A stretch of 64,000 bases of DNA, from contig JAQBOZ010000030.1 of the NCBI GenBank assembly GCA_028287785.1, forward strand, positions 62,001-126,000, given 5' to 3'. The DNA comes from Chlorobiota bacterium (GTDB lineage Bacteria > Bacteroidota > Ignavibacteria > OLB7). How positions within the stretch are numbered: the first letter of the stretch is position 1; every line of letters starts with the position of its first letter. The translations under genes were made by a program, and so were the position numbers. Under the pieces are notes generated by a model. It had not been told where the DNA came from. It searched no databases and was given only the letters and a program-made list of their open reading frames with translations. Positions 27,154 to 36,500 of the stretch are shown here, piece after piece.

Positions 27154-27675
27154 ATGAATACGAGCAATTCCTTCCCTGTCACTGCTCTCAAGGCCCATAT
27201 CGCGCTGAATGTCCGCGATGTCGCGGTCGCCACGGAATTCTACGGACGGATGTTCGGCATCGAGCCATGCAAGGTGCGGACAGGATACGCCAAGTTCGAT
27301 GTCCAGAACCCACCGCTGAACCTCACGCTCAATCAGGTTCCGTTCAACGAGCGGGGGGCGCTCTCCCATCTCGGGATTCAGGTCGCCACCACCGCCGATG
27401 TCCTTGCCGTCCGCGAACGATGGGCCGATGCCGGCCTGGCAACGCGCGACGAGATGGGGACCAACTGCTGCTACGCGATCCAGGACAAGACGTGGGCTTC
27501 CGATCCCGACGGGAATGAATGGGAGGTCTTCGTGGTGCTGGAGGATAATCTCGCCGAGACCACGATGTGCTGCCTCCCCGATGCCGTGGAGAACGCCCTG
27601 AACACCGCTGAACCCGTGGCGCTCGAAGCCGCCAACAACGCCCTCGGCTGCGCTCCGGGATCGGGCTGCTGTTGA
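27154..27675 (+). CDS. arsI: ArsI-type C-As lyase (VOC family)
   Basis: The 173-residue protein belongs to the ArsI/CadI group of VOC dioxygenases, which cleave the carbon-arsenic bond of trivalent methyl- and aromatic arsenicals. It has the vicinal cysteine pair C105-C106 in TNCCYAIQDKTW that binds the arsenical, and H15, H72 and E124 at spacings matching the iron triad described for ArsI. The tail is Cys-rich (CAPGSGCC). ATG 27154 follows GGAGAAACATCC. It is the first gene of the plus-strand ars cluster, with the aquaporin 36 bp downstream. Confidence 0.92.
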   Translation: MNTSNSFPVTALKAHIALNVRDVAVATEFYGRMFGIEPCKVRTGYAKFDVQNPPLNLTLNQVPFNERGALSHLGIQVATTADVLAVRERWADAGLATRDEMGTNCCYAIQDKTWASDPDGNEWEVFVVLEDNLAETTMCCLPDAVENALNTAEPVALEAANNALGCAPGSGCC

Positions 27676-27711
27676 TGGTCGATTTCACACGAACGTTACC
27701 GGAGAGAGTGC

Positions 27712-28470
27712 ATGGCATCTGAGAAATCCACCGGCCGGACGGAGGGGCTTGCGCGGAGGGGAGTCGCGGAAGCGCTGGGGACCGCGCTGCTGCTGGCCAC
27801 GGTAGTTGGCTCGGGGATCATGGGGGAACGGCTTGCCGGTGGCAACATCGCCATTGCCCTCCTCGCCAATACCCTTGCCACCGGTGCCGCACTGGTCGCG
27901 CTGATCCTCACGTTCGGGCCGATTTCCGGCGCGCATTTCAACCCTGTCGTCACCCTTGCCGATGCGTGGCAGGGGGGGCTCAGGGGGGCCGCCATTCCGG
28001 TCTATATCGTGGCGCAGGTTCTGGGGGCATTCGCCGGCGTCGCCGCCGCAAACCTGATGTTCGGCAATCCGGCCTTCTTTATCTCCCGGCATGTTCGTGC
28101 CGGAGGGGGGCAGATGTTCAGCGAGTTTATCGCCACGTTCGGCCTTCTCGCCGTGATCCGGGGATGTGCCCGTCGCCGCTCCGATGCGGTTCCGTTCGCG
28201 GTCGGCGCCTATATCACCGCCGCGTACTGGTTTACCGCATCCACCTCCTTCGCCAACCCCGCCGTGACACTTGCCAGGGCCTTCAGCGATACATTCGCCG
28301 GGATCAGGCCGGAGGATGTCCCGGGGTTTGTGCTGATGCAGGTTGCCGGTGCCGCGGCCGCCACGCTCCTCTTCCGCTGGCTGGTTCCATCGCTCCCCGC
28401 CGATGCCGCAGCCGTGGTGGTTCCGCATCCCGAGAGGGACGCCGAAGTCAGAAAGATTCAACCATCATGA
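27712..28470 (+). CDS. MIP/aquaporin family channel, likely metalloid channel
   Basis: The 252-residue protein has six membrane segments and the two half-helix motifs of the family: SGAHFNPVVTLADAW (NPV rather than NPA) and TSFANPAVTLARAF. Aquaglyceroporins in ars operons (AqpS type) carry As(III) or methylarsenite, and the position between arsI and the phosphoesterase favours this role. The 3' end overlaps the following micro-ORF by ATGA (28467-28470). Confidence 0.88.
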   Translation: MASEKSTGRTEGLARRGVAEALGTALLLATVVGSGIMGERLAGGNIAIALLANTLATGAALVALILTFGPISGAHFNPVVTLADAWQGGLRGAAIPVYIVAQVLGAFAGVAAANLMFGNPAFFISRHVRAGGGQMFSEFIATFGLLAVIRGCARRRSDAVPFAVGAYITAAYWFTASTSFANPAVTLARAFSDTFAGIRPEDVPGFVLMQVAGAAAATLLFRWLVPSLPADAAAVVVPHPERDAEVRKIQPS

Positions 28471-28535
28471 GCGATATCGGACAGGATATGAATCGGCATC
28501 TCCCGCCACCGATCGAAGTTGCCGGAGATGCATGA
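28467..28535 (+). CDS. 22-codon micro-ORF linked by ATGA overlaps on both sides
   Basis: The frame starts at ATG 28467, overlapping the aquaporin stop by ATGA, and ends with TGA at 28533-28535, overlapping ATG 28532 of the phosphoesterase by ATGA. The peptide begins MSDIGQDMNRHLPPP. Such a chain suggests translational coupling. The peptide may only serve re-initiation, or be a remnant of a larger gene. No family is recognised. Confidence 0.4.
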   Translation: MSDIGQDMNRHLPPPIEVAGDA

Positions 28536-29338
28536 CGCAATCCAGATCATCAATCGAAAAGCATATGACCATTGGAATATTCAGTGATGTTCACGCCAAC
28601 CTTCCCGCGCTGGAAGCGGTGCTGGCTGATATCGACCGCCGGGCGATCGACATGCTCTTTTGTCTGGGGGATCTGGTGGGCTATGCCCCCTGGCCGAACG
28701 AGGTTGTCGATGCCGTGCGGCGGCGGCGGATACCCACCATCGCGGGAAACTATGACGAAGGAGTGGGGCTGAACTCGGATGATTGCGGCTGTGCCTACAG
28801 GACGGCCGCTGAAAAGGAGCTTGGGCGGCAGTCGATAGGCTTTACGAACAATGCCGTTACCGATGCAACACGCGCCTATCTGCGGGGACTGCCGGGTGAA
28901 ATGCGTCTGGGGTTCGGCGAAGGGAGCGGTCGCCGCCGGCTGCTGATGGTGCATGGCAGCCCGAGAAGGATCAACGAATATCTGTTCGAGGATCGTCCCG
29001 ACCAGAGCTTTCACCGGATGATGGAGGAAGCGGCCGCCGATGTGATGCTGTTCGGGCATACTCACAGGCCGTATCACAAGGTCCTTCCATATCAGGCCAA
29101 CGGCGTTACGGCATACCGGCACGCGATCAACACCGGCTCGGCAGGCAAACCGAAGGATGGCGACCCGCGCGCGTGCTATGTAATTCTCCAACTGGATGCG
29201 GAGGCGCTGGCATCGGGCGGGGAGGGGCTTGATGTCGAGTTTGTTCGTGTTGAGTATGATGTTGAAAAGGCAGCCGGGGCGATCGAGGCGGGCCCACTGC
29301 CGGATGCATTTGCGGAGATGCTGAGAAACGCCGGATAG
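28532..29338 (+). CDS. Metallophosphoesterase (calcineurin-like, YfcE/MJ0936 type)
   Basis: The protein is 268 residues from ATG 28532; ATG 28565 (11 codons in) would also leave the fold intact. The conserved metal motifs are FSDVHANLPAL, LGDLVGYAPWP, GNYDEGVG (D for the usual His-containing GNHD), VHGSP and FGHTHRPY. ATG 28532 was favoured because it overlaps the upstream micro-ORF by ATGA and has GGAG a few nt before. Substrate is unknown; a link to arsenic detoxification is only by position. Confidence 0.88.
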   Translation: MTQSRSSIEKHMTIGIFSDVHANLPALEAVLADIDRRAIDMLFCLGDLVGYAPWPNEVVDAVRRRRIPTIAGNYDEGVGLNSDDCGCAYRTAAEKELGRQSIGFTNNAVTDATRAYLRGLPGEMRLGFGEGSGRRRLLMVHGSPRRINEYLFEDRPDQSFHRMMEEAAADVMLFGHTHRPYHKVLPYQANGVTAYRHAINTGSAGKPKDGDPRACYVILQLDAEALASGGEGLDVEFVRVEYDVEKAAGAIEAGPLPDAFAEMLRNAG

Positions 29339-29706
29339 ATGCCCCCTCCCGTATTCAGGATAATGATATCCCGGCCCGATCATTTGTCCGATGTGAATGA
29401 TGATGGCCCGCAACCCCCCTGTACAGGGAGGCATAAGGGAAATTGCGGATACAGGAACGAGTCATGTGCATAAATCCCGATTCATGTCCTCTTAGTGGAT
29501 AGTGGACGGAATCACCCCCCCTCACGCCGATTGATCGGTTTATTATAACTGCACTATAATTCACGGCATATTGTCGCGGCATTTCGCCGGATGGTGCTGA
29601 AACCGGAATATCAGAGCGAACAATAGGGGAAGGTGGATACATATCTATCCGCACAGTTGGTCCTGCCCACTACACAAATCATTTCTCACGTAATTCTGGA
29701 GCTTGC
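29339..29706. other. Intergenic region upstream of the first secreted Cys-rich protein
   Basis: No gene is seen in these 368 bp. There is a 12-bp perfect palindrome CCCTGTACAGGG at 29417-29428 and AT-richer sequence after 29520, which probably contains the promoter for the gene at 29707. Confidence 0.45.
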
Positions 29707-30177
29707 ATGAAGTTATCCACGATCTTGAAGTCGGCCTTCATTATGGCAGCGCTGGTGGTGGGGGCGTGTATCATGGGGACCACAAAAGCGTCAGCGCAGC
29801 CGGGCTGCATCCCCACGCCATGTCCGCAATACTGGATCAATTACAACTACGTGTATCCGCCGGTCATGGTCCCGTTCAACGTCAATGTTCACTGGCAGAG
29901 CGGCTGGGTCGATGTCACCAGCTCCGCCATCGACGGCCACTTCACCTATCCCGAAAGCCCGGCATGGGGATCGCCGACCGGCATCTGCATCAACAACCAG
30001 TGGATTCCGATTCCTGCTATCGGCCCGAAATATTACATCTCCGATCCATCGCTTCCGCCGGGCCTCTGCCTTGAGGTAGAGGTGCGCTGCACGCCGTGCC
30101 TGGAGATCAGGGTGCATGTGGGCGCCTGCAATCCGAATCCGCCGGACTATCTGAACCCGAGCCCGTTCCCGTGCTAG
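29707..30177 (+). CDS. Secreted cysteine-rich hypothetical protein, copy 1
   Basis: The 156-residue protein has a signal peptide ending ASA, then a mature domain starting QPGCIPTPC. It carries eight cysteines (CIPTPC, GICIN, GLCLEVEVRCTPC, GACNPN and the terminal FPC), which would form disulfides outside the cell, and aromatic repeats (YWINYNYVYPP). ATG 29707 follows CTGGAGCTTGC. A paralog of identical length lies at 30768. No domain family is recognised. It lies upstream of module B on the opposite strand. Confidence 0.75.
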   Translation: MKLSTILKSAFIMAALVVGACIMGTTKASAQPGCIPTPCPQYWINYNYVYPPVMVPFNVNVHWQSGWVDVTSSAIDGHFTYPESPAWGSPTGICINNQWIPIPAIGPKYYISDPSLPPGLCLEVEVRCTPCLEIRVHVGACNPNPPDYLNPSPFPC

Positions 30178-30767
30178 GATAATGTTCGATAGAACAGCAG
30201 GATACAATGGGGGAGGCTCCGGATCATGCCTCCCCCATTCTTTGTGCTTTCATGTATGATCATTCGAATCATCACCAGCCCGATTGTTTCCAGGCGTTTC
30301 GATAATTGAATGCGGCCGCGTATCGCAGGGTGGATCTATCATCGGTCTGCTATTTGACGAGCGATTCTCCGTGCACACCATTCCCTGCCATTTGCCGGAA
30401 TAATGCCGGCAGTGAAATAAACTATGCCATCGGACACCGTCATATCATCCGAATTATTCTGAATTATGGAGAAGATCAGGACAGCGATGGGTCGCCGGAT
30501 AAATAAAATGCGTGTCGCAAAATAATATGTGCAAACATGGACTTTCATGTCATCTTACCTGATGACCGACGGCTTCACACCCCTTTCGTTTTCCGGCCCG
30601 TCCAAATTAATGGCGCCATGGATATGGATGGTCCGGGCAATCGTTCAGCGTTGCATCTCCCGTATCGTCAGATCAGGAGTTGAATATCCGCGCGATATTC
30701 TCCGCACCTGCTTTGTGGCCGACGGTCAGTCGCGGTACATAACTCACATTTTTTGGAGAGCCTATCC
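30178..30767. other. Intergenic region between the two paralogous secreted proteins
   Basis: About 590 bp with no convincing gene. It holds a terminator at 30206-30244 and AT-rich sequence around 30400-30560, and presumably the promoter for the second copy. It is not similar enough to the upstream flank of copy 1 to be part of the duplication unit. Confidence 0.45.
30206..30244 (+). terminator. Hairpin terminator after copy 1
   Basis: AATGGGGGAGGC (30206-30217) pairs perfectly with GCCTCCCCCATT (30228-30239) around a 10-nt loop, followed by CTTTG. It begins 29 bp after the stop codon of the gene at 29707. Confidence 0.7.
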
Positions 30768-31238
30768 ATGAAGACAATGACCATGTTCAAATCGGCCATG
30801 CTGATGGCGATGCTTGTGCTCGGGTTCGTCTGTATCGGCGGAACCAGCGCGTACGCTCAGCCCGGCTGCATCCCCGCGCCCTGCAAGCAGTACTGGGTCA
30901 ATTACAACTACGTATATCCGCCCGCAACGGGGCCGATCAACGTCAATGTTCACTGGCAGAGCGGCTGGGTCGATGTCACCAGCTCCACCATCGACGGCCA
31001 CTTCACCTATCCCGAAAACCCGGCATGGGGATCGCCGACCGGCATCTGCATCAACAACCAGTGGATTCCGATTCCTGCTGTTGGCCCGCTCTATTATATC
31101 TCCGATCCATCGCTTCCGCCGGGCCTCTGCCTTGAGGTAGAGGTGCGTTGCACGCCGTGCCTGGAGATCAGGGTGCATGTGGGCGCCTGCAATCCGAATC
31201 CGCCGGATTACCAGAACCCGAGCCCGTTCCCCTGCTAG
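30768..31238 (+). CDS. Secreted cysteine-rich hypothetical protein, copy 2
   Basis: The 156-residue protein is a close paralog of the 29707 product, with the same eight cysteine positions. The mature domains are nearly identical, including the DNA (for example 30949-31075 against 29888-30014), whereas the signal peptides and flanks differ. The start ATG 30768 follows TTTGGAGAGCC. The function is unknown; the position before the terminator and module B is the only context. Confidence 0.75.
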   Translation: MKTMTMFKSAMLMAMLVLGFVCIGGTSAYAQPGCIPAPCKQYWVNYNYVYPPATGPINVNVHWQSGWVDVTSSTIDGHFTYPENPAWGSPTGICINNQWIPIPAVGPLYYISDPSLPPGLCLEVEVRCTPCLEIRVHVGACNPNPPDYQNPSPFPC

Positions 31239-31262
31239 GAACTGTGGCGGTTCAACGATATG

Positions 31263-31297
31263 AAAAAGGGGAGGGCACGGGACGCCTTCCCCTTTTT
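31263..31297. terminator. Strong hairpin terminator shared by convergent genes
   Basis: AAAAAGGGGAGGGC at 31263-31276 pairs with GCCTTCCCCTTTTT at 31284-31297 (one G-U pair). The T run on the plus side and the A run on the minus side fit a bidirectional terminator for copy 2 (plus, ends 31238) and module B (minus, ends 31321). Confidence 0.75.
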
Positions 31298-31320
31298 GCA
31301 TTCTGACGAGTCCCCGACCG

Positions 31321-33465
31321 TTACCGGGCCCTCACTTTCTCTCCCAGTGCCGATTGCGCGCCATAGGGAGTTACCACCCGCACCGCATATGTCGTTTCCG
31401 ATGTCGCCGGCTGCCCGTCGGTGAAGGTCCGTTCCCGCGATGTGATCCTGGCGTACTGCCGGAGCCTGCCATCCTCGCCGCCGCGATAGACCACAAACCA
31501 GTGCTCCTCCGCCAGCCCGCCATACTCCCAGCGGAGTATCACCTGTTTCCTGATCGAATCGGCGACCGCGGTCAGCCGGGTTACGCCGGGGCGAATGCCG
31601 GGATCGTCCGGTCGCGCGATGACCGGAGGCGAAAGCTCCGAGCGGAGCCCGCTGCTGTCGGTGGCGCGAAGCGCGTACTGATAGATCGTGTTCATCGTTA
31701 CGCCGCGATCCAGGAAAAGCGTGTCGTGCCGTCCGGTGCGCGCGATGCTGTCCCATTCCGCGCTCTCGCCCACCCGCCTGTAGATGGTGTGATAGGCCAG
31801 ATCCTCGCTGGAACTGGCGGCATAGATGAGGCGCACGGAACTGTCGGTGACGAAGACATCCGTGATGACGGGAGCCACCGGCGGAATCACGTCGGGACGG
31901 GGGACGGCGAGGACGGGGGAGAAGTCCGACTCATTGAAATTCCTGTCGAGCGCCACGGCGCGATAATATGTCCACCGCGTAAGAGTTCTGATCTCCACGG
32001 TATCATGATAGACCGTGTCGGTGGCCGCGGTGCTGTCGCCGAACGATTCCCGGACCACCGAGAATTCATGATCCGGCGCGTTGGCGCGGAGAAGACGATA
32101 GCCCATCAGATCGCGCTCCGGGTTTGCGTGGAGCCGCAGCGTCACCACGCCATTGCTGTCCATGCGGCCGTCGATCCATCGCGGCGCTCCCGGCGGCGCG
32201 CTGTCGATCAGCGCCACGTAGGCGGAGTTGGAACGGCTTGCATTGCCGGCGGTATCCACCGCCTCCACCAGATAATAATTGGAGCCGTCGAGCTGAAATG
32301 TGCTGTCGATGATCTCGCGCGTGGCCGGTGGGAGCAGCGCGCGCGTGAGCCTGTCGAACGGCCCTGAATCGGTGCCGCCGCGCCAGACGCGAAACCCCGC
32401 CAGATCGGCCGTGGCGGGCGCGCCCGGCTCCCAGCGGACGTTGACCCGGCGCGCAGATATGTGCGTGGGGTTTGGAAGAAATGGCTTTGCCGGCGGCGTG
32501 GCATCGCGTGCCATGCCGCGCACATCTCCCAGCGATTCAAGATCGGCGAACGGGGTTGTTCCCCTCACGCGGTAGACATACGGTCGGTAGTTGATCGCGG
32601 TGGAATCCAGAAAGATCTCCTCGTCATCCTCGCTCGGCAGCGACAGGCGGAGCGTGATCAGCGGCACGGCGTTCATCCGTTTGAACGATATGCCCTTATC
32701 CTCCGAGCGTTCCACGTAGTACGAGGAATAGTAAGGATTGGCCTTCCAGCGCAGCAGAACCTGTCGCTCGCCGCCGGCCGCGATAATGGCCGGTCGCGCG
32801 GCCTCCTTCGCCGCCGCGGCCGTTACTGAAACAAGCCCCGTATCGGGAAGGAACTCGCCGGGGCTGCCGGCCAGGTAGACGCGATACTGATAGCTGGCTC
32901 CCGGCGTCACGTTCCGGTCCACAAATCGCAGCCCCAGCCCCTCCGCCGCCGTCGCGTTCCGGTCCACCGCGTACATCGCGAAGGTGAAACGCATCTCCAT
33001 CTCCTGTCGCCGTTCCGCGATCGACTTCGCGTCGTCGGGAGAATAGCTGTCGCGGGCCGGGGCCTCCTCGCCGTACTGGTTCAGGAGGGTGTAGGCCATG
33101 TTCATGTAATCGGCGGAGTCCGGGCCTTCGTTCAGCGGATGGGCATCGTAATGGGCAAGCCAGCGCTCGTACGGCCACGGCTTCAGGGCGGAATCGAGGA
33201 GTGGCCTGAACTCCGTCGCGCGGCCGTTGGAGCCCACCACCGCGCGCTCCACGCGATATCCCGTTCGGTTGCCGATCAGCCAGACGCCCGGCTTCGATGG
33301 CGCCCAGCGGAGGATCACCGAGTCCTTTCCTCCCCGCGCTATCAGCCCTATATGCGCCCGGAGCGCGTCGTCGGGATCGCGTTTGTCGGCGGGTTCGGTG
33401 ATCGGCTGGGCGCGCAGTGTCGCCGCGCTGATGATCAGGAGAAGAATGCCGGGAAGATATCTCAT
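31321..33465 (-). CDS. Module B: fibronectin type III-like multi-domain envelope protein
   Basis: The protein is 714 residues with a signal peptide (MRYLPGILLLIISAATLRAQ). The rest is a series of Ig/fibronectin-like domains: SVILRWAPSKPG, RQVLLRWKANPYYSSYYVE, RRVNVRWEPGAPATADLAGF, VTLRLHANPERDLMGYRLL, KQVILRWEYGGLAEEHW. No type IX sorting domain or membrane helix is visible, so it is probably periplasmic or bound to the outer membrane. It is a paralog of the 44374-46482 product, sharing an N-terminal region with GLGLRFVDRNV and YRVY. Its start lies 49 bp after the giant protein's stop, so the three genes from 40493 are probably one transcript. Confidence 0.8.
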   Translation of the reverse strand: MRYLPGILLLIISAATLRAQPITEPADKRDPDDALRAHIGLIARGGKDSVILRWAPSKPGVWLIGNRTGYRVERAVVGSNGRATEFRPLLDSALKPWPYERWLAHYDAHPLNEGPDSADYMNMAYTLLNQYGEEAPARDSYSPDDAKSIAERRQEMEMRFTFAMYAVDRNATAAEGLGLRFVDRNVTPGASYQYRVYLAGSPGEFLPDTGLVSVTAAAAKEAARPAIIAAGGERQVLLRWKANPYYSSYYVERSEDKGISFKRMNAVPLITLRLSLPSEDDEEIFLDSTAINYRPYVYRVRGTTPFADLESLGDVRGMARDATPPAKPFLPNPTHISARRVNVRWEPGAPATADLAGFRVWRGGTDSGPFDRLTRALLPPATREIIDSTFQLDGSNYYLVEAVDTAGNASRSNSAYVALIDSAPPGAPRWIDGRMDSNGVVTLRLHANPERDLMGYRLLRANAPDHEFSVVRESFGDSTAATDTVYHDTVEIRTLTRWTYYRAVALDRNFNESDFSPVLAVPRPDVIPPVAPVITDVFVTDSSVRLIYAASSSEDLAYHTIYRRVGESAEWDSIARTGRHDTLFLDRGVTMNTIYQYALRATDSSGLRSELSPPVIARPDDPGIRPGVTRLTAVADSIRKQVILRWEYGGLAEEHWFVVYRGGEDGRLRQYARITSRERTFTDGQPATSETTYAVRVVTPYGAQSALGEKVRAR

Positions 33466-33514
33466 GAGGAATTCCGTTCGTTCGATTCGCGATACGTGCA
33501 TGATCGATGAAATC

Positions 33515-36500
33515 TCACTGCCCTCCGCCTCCGGGCGGAGGCAGGGGGATGCCGGGCGTTGGCGCTCCGGGGGCAATCCTCGGGCTTACGCCGGTGGAGA
33601 ACGCGGATGTCATCGTCTCCGATATCTGCTGGCCGTTCCGCCTGGTTGCTCTTGCCCAGTTGTTCCCCTGCTTCTCCCACAGCTCCCCTGTCACCGTGAA
33701 CCTGTAGCGGATGTTGTCGTCCAGGTTCTTCACCCAGACGCCAAGCCTGCCGATGATCCCGCGATCCACCCTGTACTCGTATTCGCCAAGGGGATTGGCC
33801 GCCGCGCTCCGGCGCAGCACCGGCGGAACCGGGGGAGGGGCGCTGCGTCGCGCTACATTGGGCACCATCAGCACCGGCACGGGGGCGTTCACCACCGGGC
33901 CGAGCGAATCGAGCTGCGCGCTGTACCGTGCCTGGAACGTCCGTTTCCTCACGGTGCCGTCGGCCTGGCGTTCGAGAACCTCGAATGCGTCATCGGGCTT
34001 GAAGCCGCAGACCACGCCGATCGCATTGTCGGGAGGATGGCCGGTGCCGCCGTTCTCCGGGTTCACCGACAGCAGCAGCGTCCCCTGCTGGTCGATCGTG
34101 GCGACCGCGTCCTCGGCGGTGAACGCCGCGTTCTGCTCCGGCTGCCCGATGCTGCACTGCTTGCCGATCGCCAGATTCGCCGTGAAGTTCCCGGCGATGG
34201 TTCCTCCCAGAAACGAGAAGCTCCCCGATGCCTGTCCCGTCAGCCAGCTTGGCCTGGGGAAGCCACCGTTCAGCCGCGCTCCGATCTTGATATCCAGCAC
34301 ATTGTAGTAATGCTCTCCGCAGTAGATCGCGCAGCATTTGAACGGGTTGCAGCAATCCTTCCAGACCTTCGGGCAGCAATCGCAGTCAGGCTTTGGGGAG
34401 TGATCGATATGGATGCCGGCGTACCCGTTGAACCAGCCGGCAATCCCTCCCTGCGCGTACCATCCGTTCATCCCGAGCGGGGTTCCGTCGCAGAGCGTGG
34501 TGGGGGGATAGCGGAGCATCGACATGTTGATCTCGAACCCGCCGTTGGCGGCAAATCGCAACTGCGTCCGATACATCAGATCGACCGACTGGTTGCCGGT
34601 TCCGCCGAAGATCGTGAAGCCGGCCGCGAACCCCTGTCCCAGGCTGGCCTGCGAGGAGATCCCCTGATTCTGAAACCCGACGCTCACGCCGGCCTGGCTC
34701 AGCCCCTGGATCGTGCTCGGAAGAAACCCGGTCTGCGGCTGGATGTTGTTGCCGAACATCAGGTACTGCTGCACGTTGTACGTGTTGAACACCAGCACCG
34801 TGTTCGGGTTGGCCGGCTCCCCCAGCTTGAAGTACCAGAGGCCGGTGCTTCCGTTGATATTGAGCTTCAGCGATATGCCGCCTGCGGTGGTCTTCACCAC
34901 GCTGCCATCGGCCGGGTACTTGAGGTTCACCAGCGCGTTCAGGTCGAACACCTTCGTGGGGGGGACATAGCTTATCGTCGCGTTGCCGTAGATCGGCGCG
35001 GTGTTCCGCTCCAGCAATTTGGCGCCTCCCCATGCGTCCAGGGCGAACTCGATTTTCGTCAGCCCGCCGTTCACGCTGAACTCCCCCAGCAGCGTCGCGT
35101 CGGCATTGAATGTCTTCGGATCGGGGACGGTGCCCAGCACGGTCGTCACCTTGAACCCGAAGCCGTTGTTCGGGTTCGGCGTGAAGACCGCGCCGGAGCT
35201 GGTCTGCGTCGATGTGGTCGTCGCGCCGGCCACCGCGTTCACGTCCGGCTTCGTCATGCCGGTCACGTTCATCCGTTTCCACGCCCCCGCGCCGAAGCCG
35301 TAGAAGGCGACGCCGGGGAGGAAGACGATGCCCGGTTTCGGGAGGATCGCCTTTGCCTCCACGCCCCAGTAGCGATAGCTGTTGCCGGGGCTCTGGTACT
35401 CGGTGGTCCCGAACCGCGCGGAGGCATCGATCTGCATCTGCACCGAGTTGAAGACCGCCTTCAGCGCCCCCTGGAAGCCGTCGCCGTAGGTCGGGTCATC
35501 GTTGTAGAAGTTGATCTTCCCATCCATCTTCACGGCCGCGGTGTTCGCGTGGATATCGATCTCCTTCACACTGACCCCCACCAGTCTGGGGGCGAAGTTT
35601 CCCCCCGCCGGCTTGTCGATCGCCCCGGTTACTTCCATCGTGGAGCGGCCGGAGACCGCGTTTTCCGAGAGGTTGAGCACCACATCGAAGGAGAGGGCGC
35701 CGCGGAGCACCTCGCCGGGGGATTTTGTCTTCATGTCGAACCTGATCTTCTCGATCGTGATCGGGAAGTGCGCCAGCCATTTCGGCGGGCTTGCAAATCC
35801 CCACGTCCCCTGCTGAAACGTCATCCCGCTGTTCTCGGTGTAGGCCATCTTCATGTTCTGGAACTCCAGATCCTTCATCGTCACCTTCACCTTGTTCCCG
35901 ATCTTCACATCGCTCCAGTCGAACTTGCCGTTCAGCGTCAGATCGAACGCCGTCTGCCCGCCGCTGATGGTCATGCTCATGGTCGATGTCTCCGCCAGCG
36001 TCAGCTTCGCCCCGGCGAACAGCTTTGCATCGATCGCGTGGTCCGGCTTCATCGTCAGGAGAAACCCGTTGTTGGTGTTGAAGAGCGCCTTGTAGGTGAT
36101 GGCGTTCGGCGCGGTGATATCGGAGACGGGGAGGACGATTCTGCCGCGCATGTAGGCGCTGAGGAGGGAGCTGTTCCTGACGGAGATTCTGATGGTGTCG
36201 ATGCTGGCGCCCAGCCCCGAGATATTGCCGTTCGGGAAGTTCACCACGTTCTGCGCCAGGAGATCGCCGGTCACGCCCAGCTTGTCGATGATCAGATCGG
36301 GGATGATGATCTTGACGCGCTGCGCGGGATCGTTGAAGGTCCTGAGCTTGTCCGGCAGATCGACGCTCGCGGATTTCAGATAGAAGCCGTGGAATGCCTC
36401 CGTGCTGTCGCCGGTGTAGATGGTGGGGAATGTCATGCCCGGCAGGTTCCGCGTGTCGGAATGATCATATACCATCGCCTGCACTTCCATTTCCAGCCCG

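Noticed and set aside
29355-29654. A 99-codon minus-strand frame between the phosphoesterase and copy 1
   Set aside because: No signal, no family and mixed composition; the interval is best viewed as promoter and leader.
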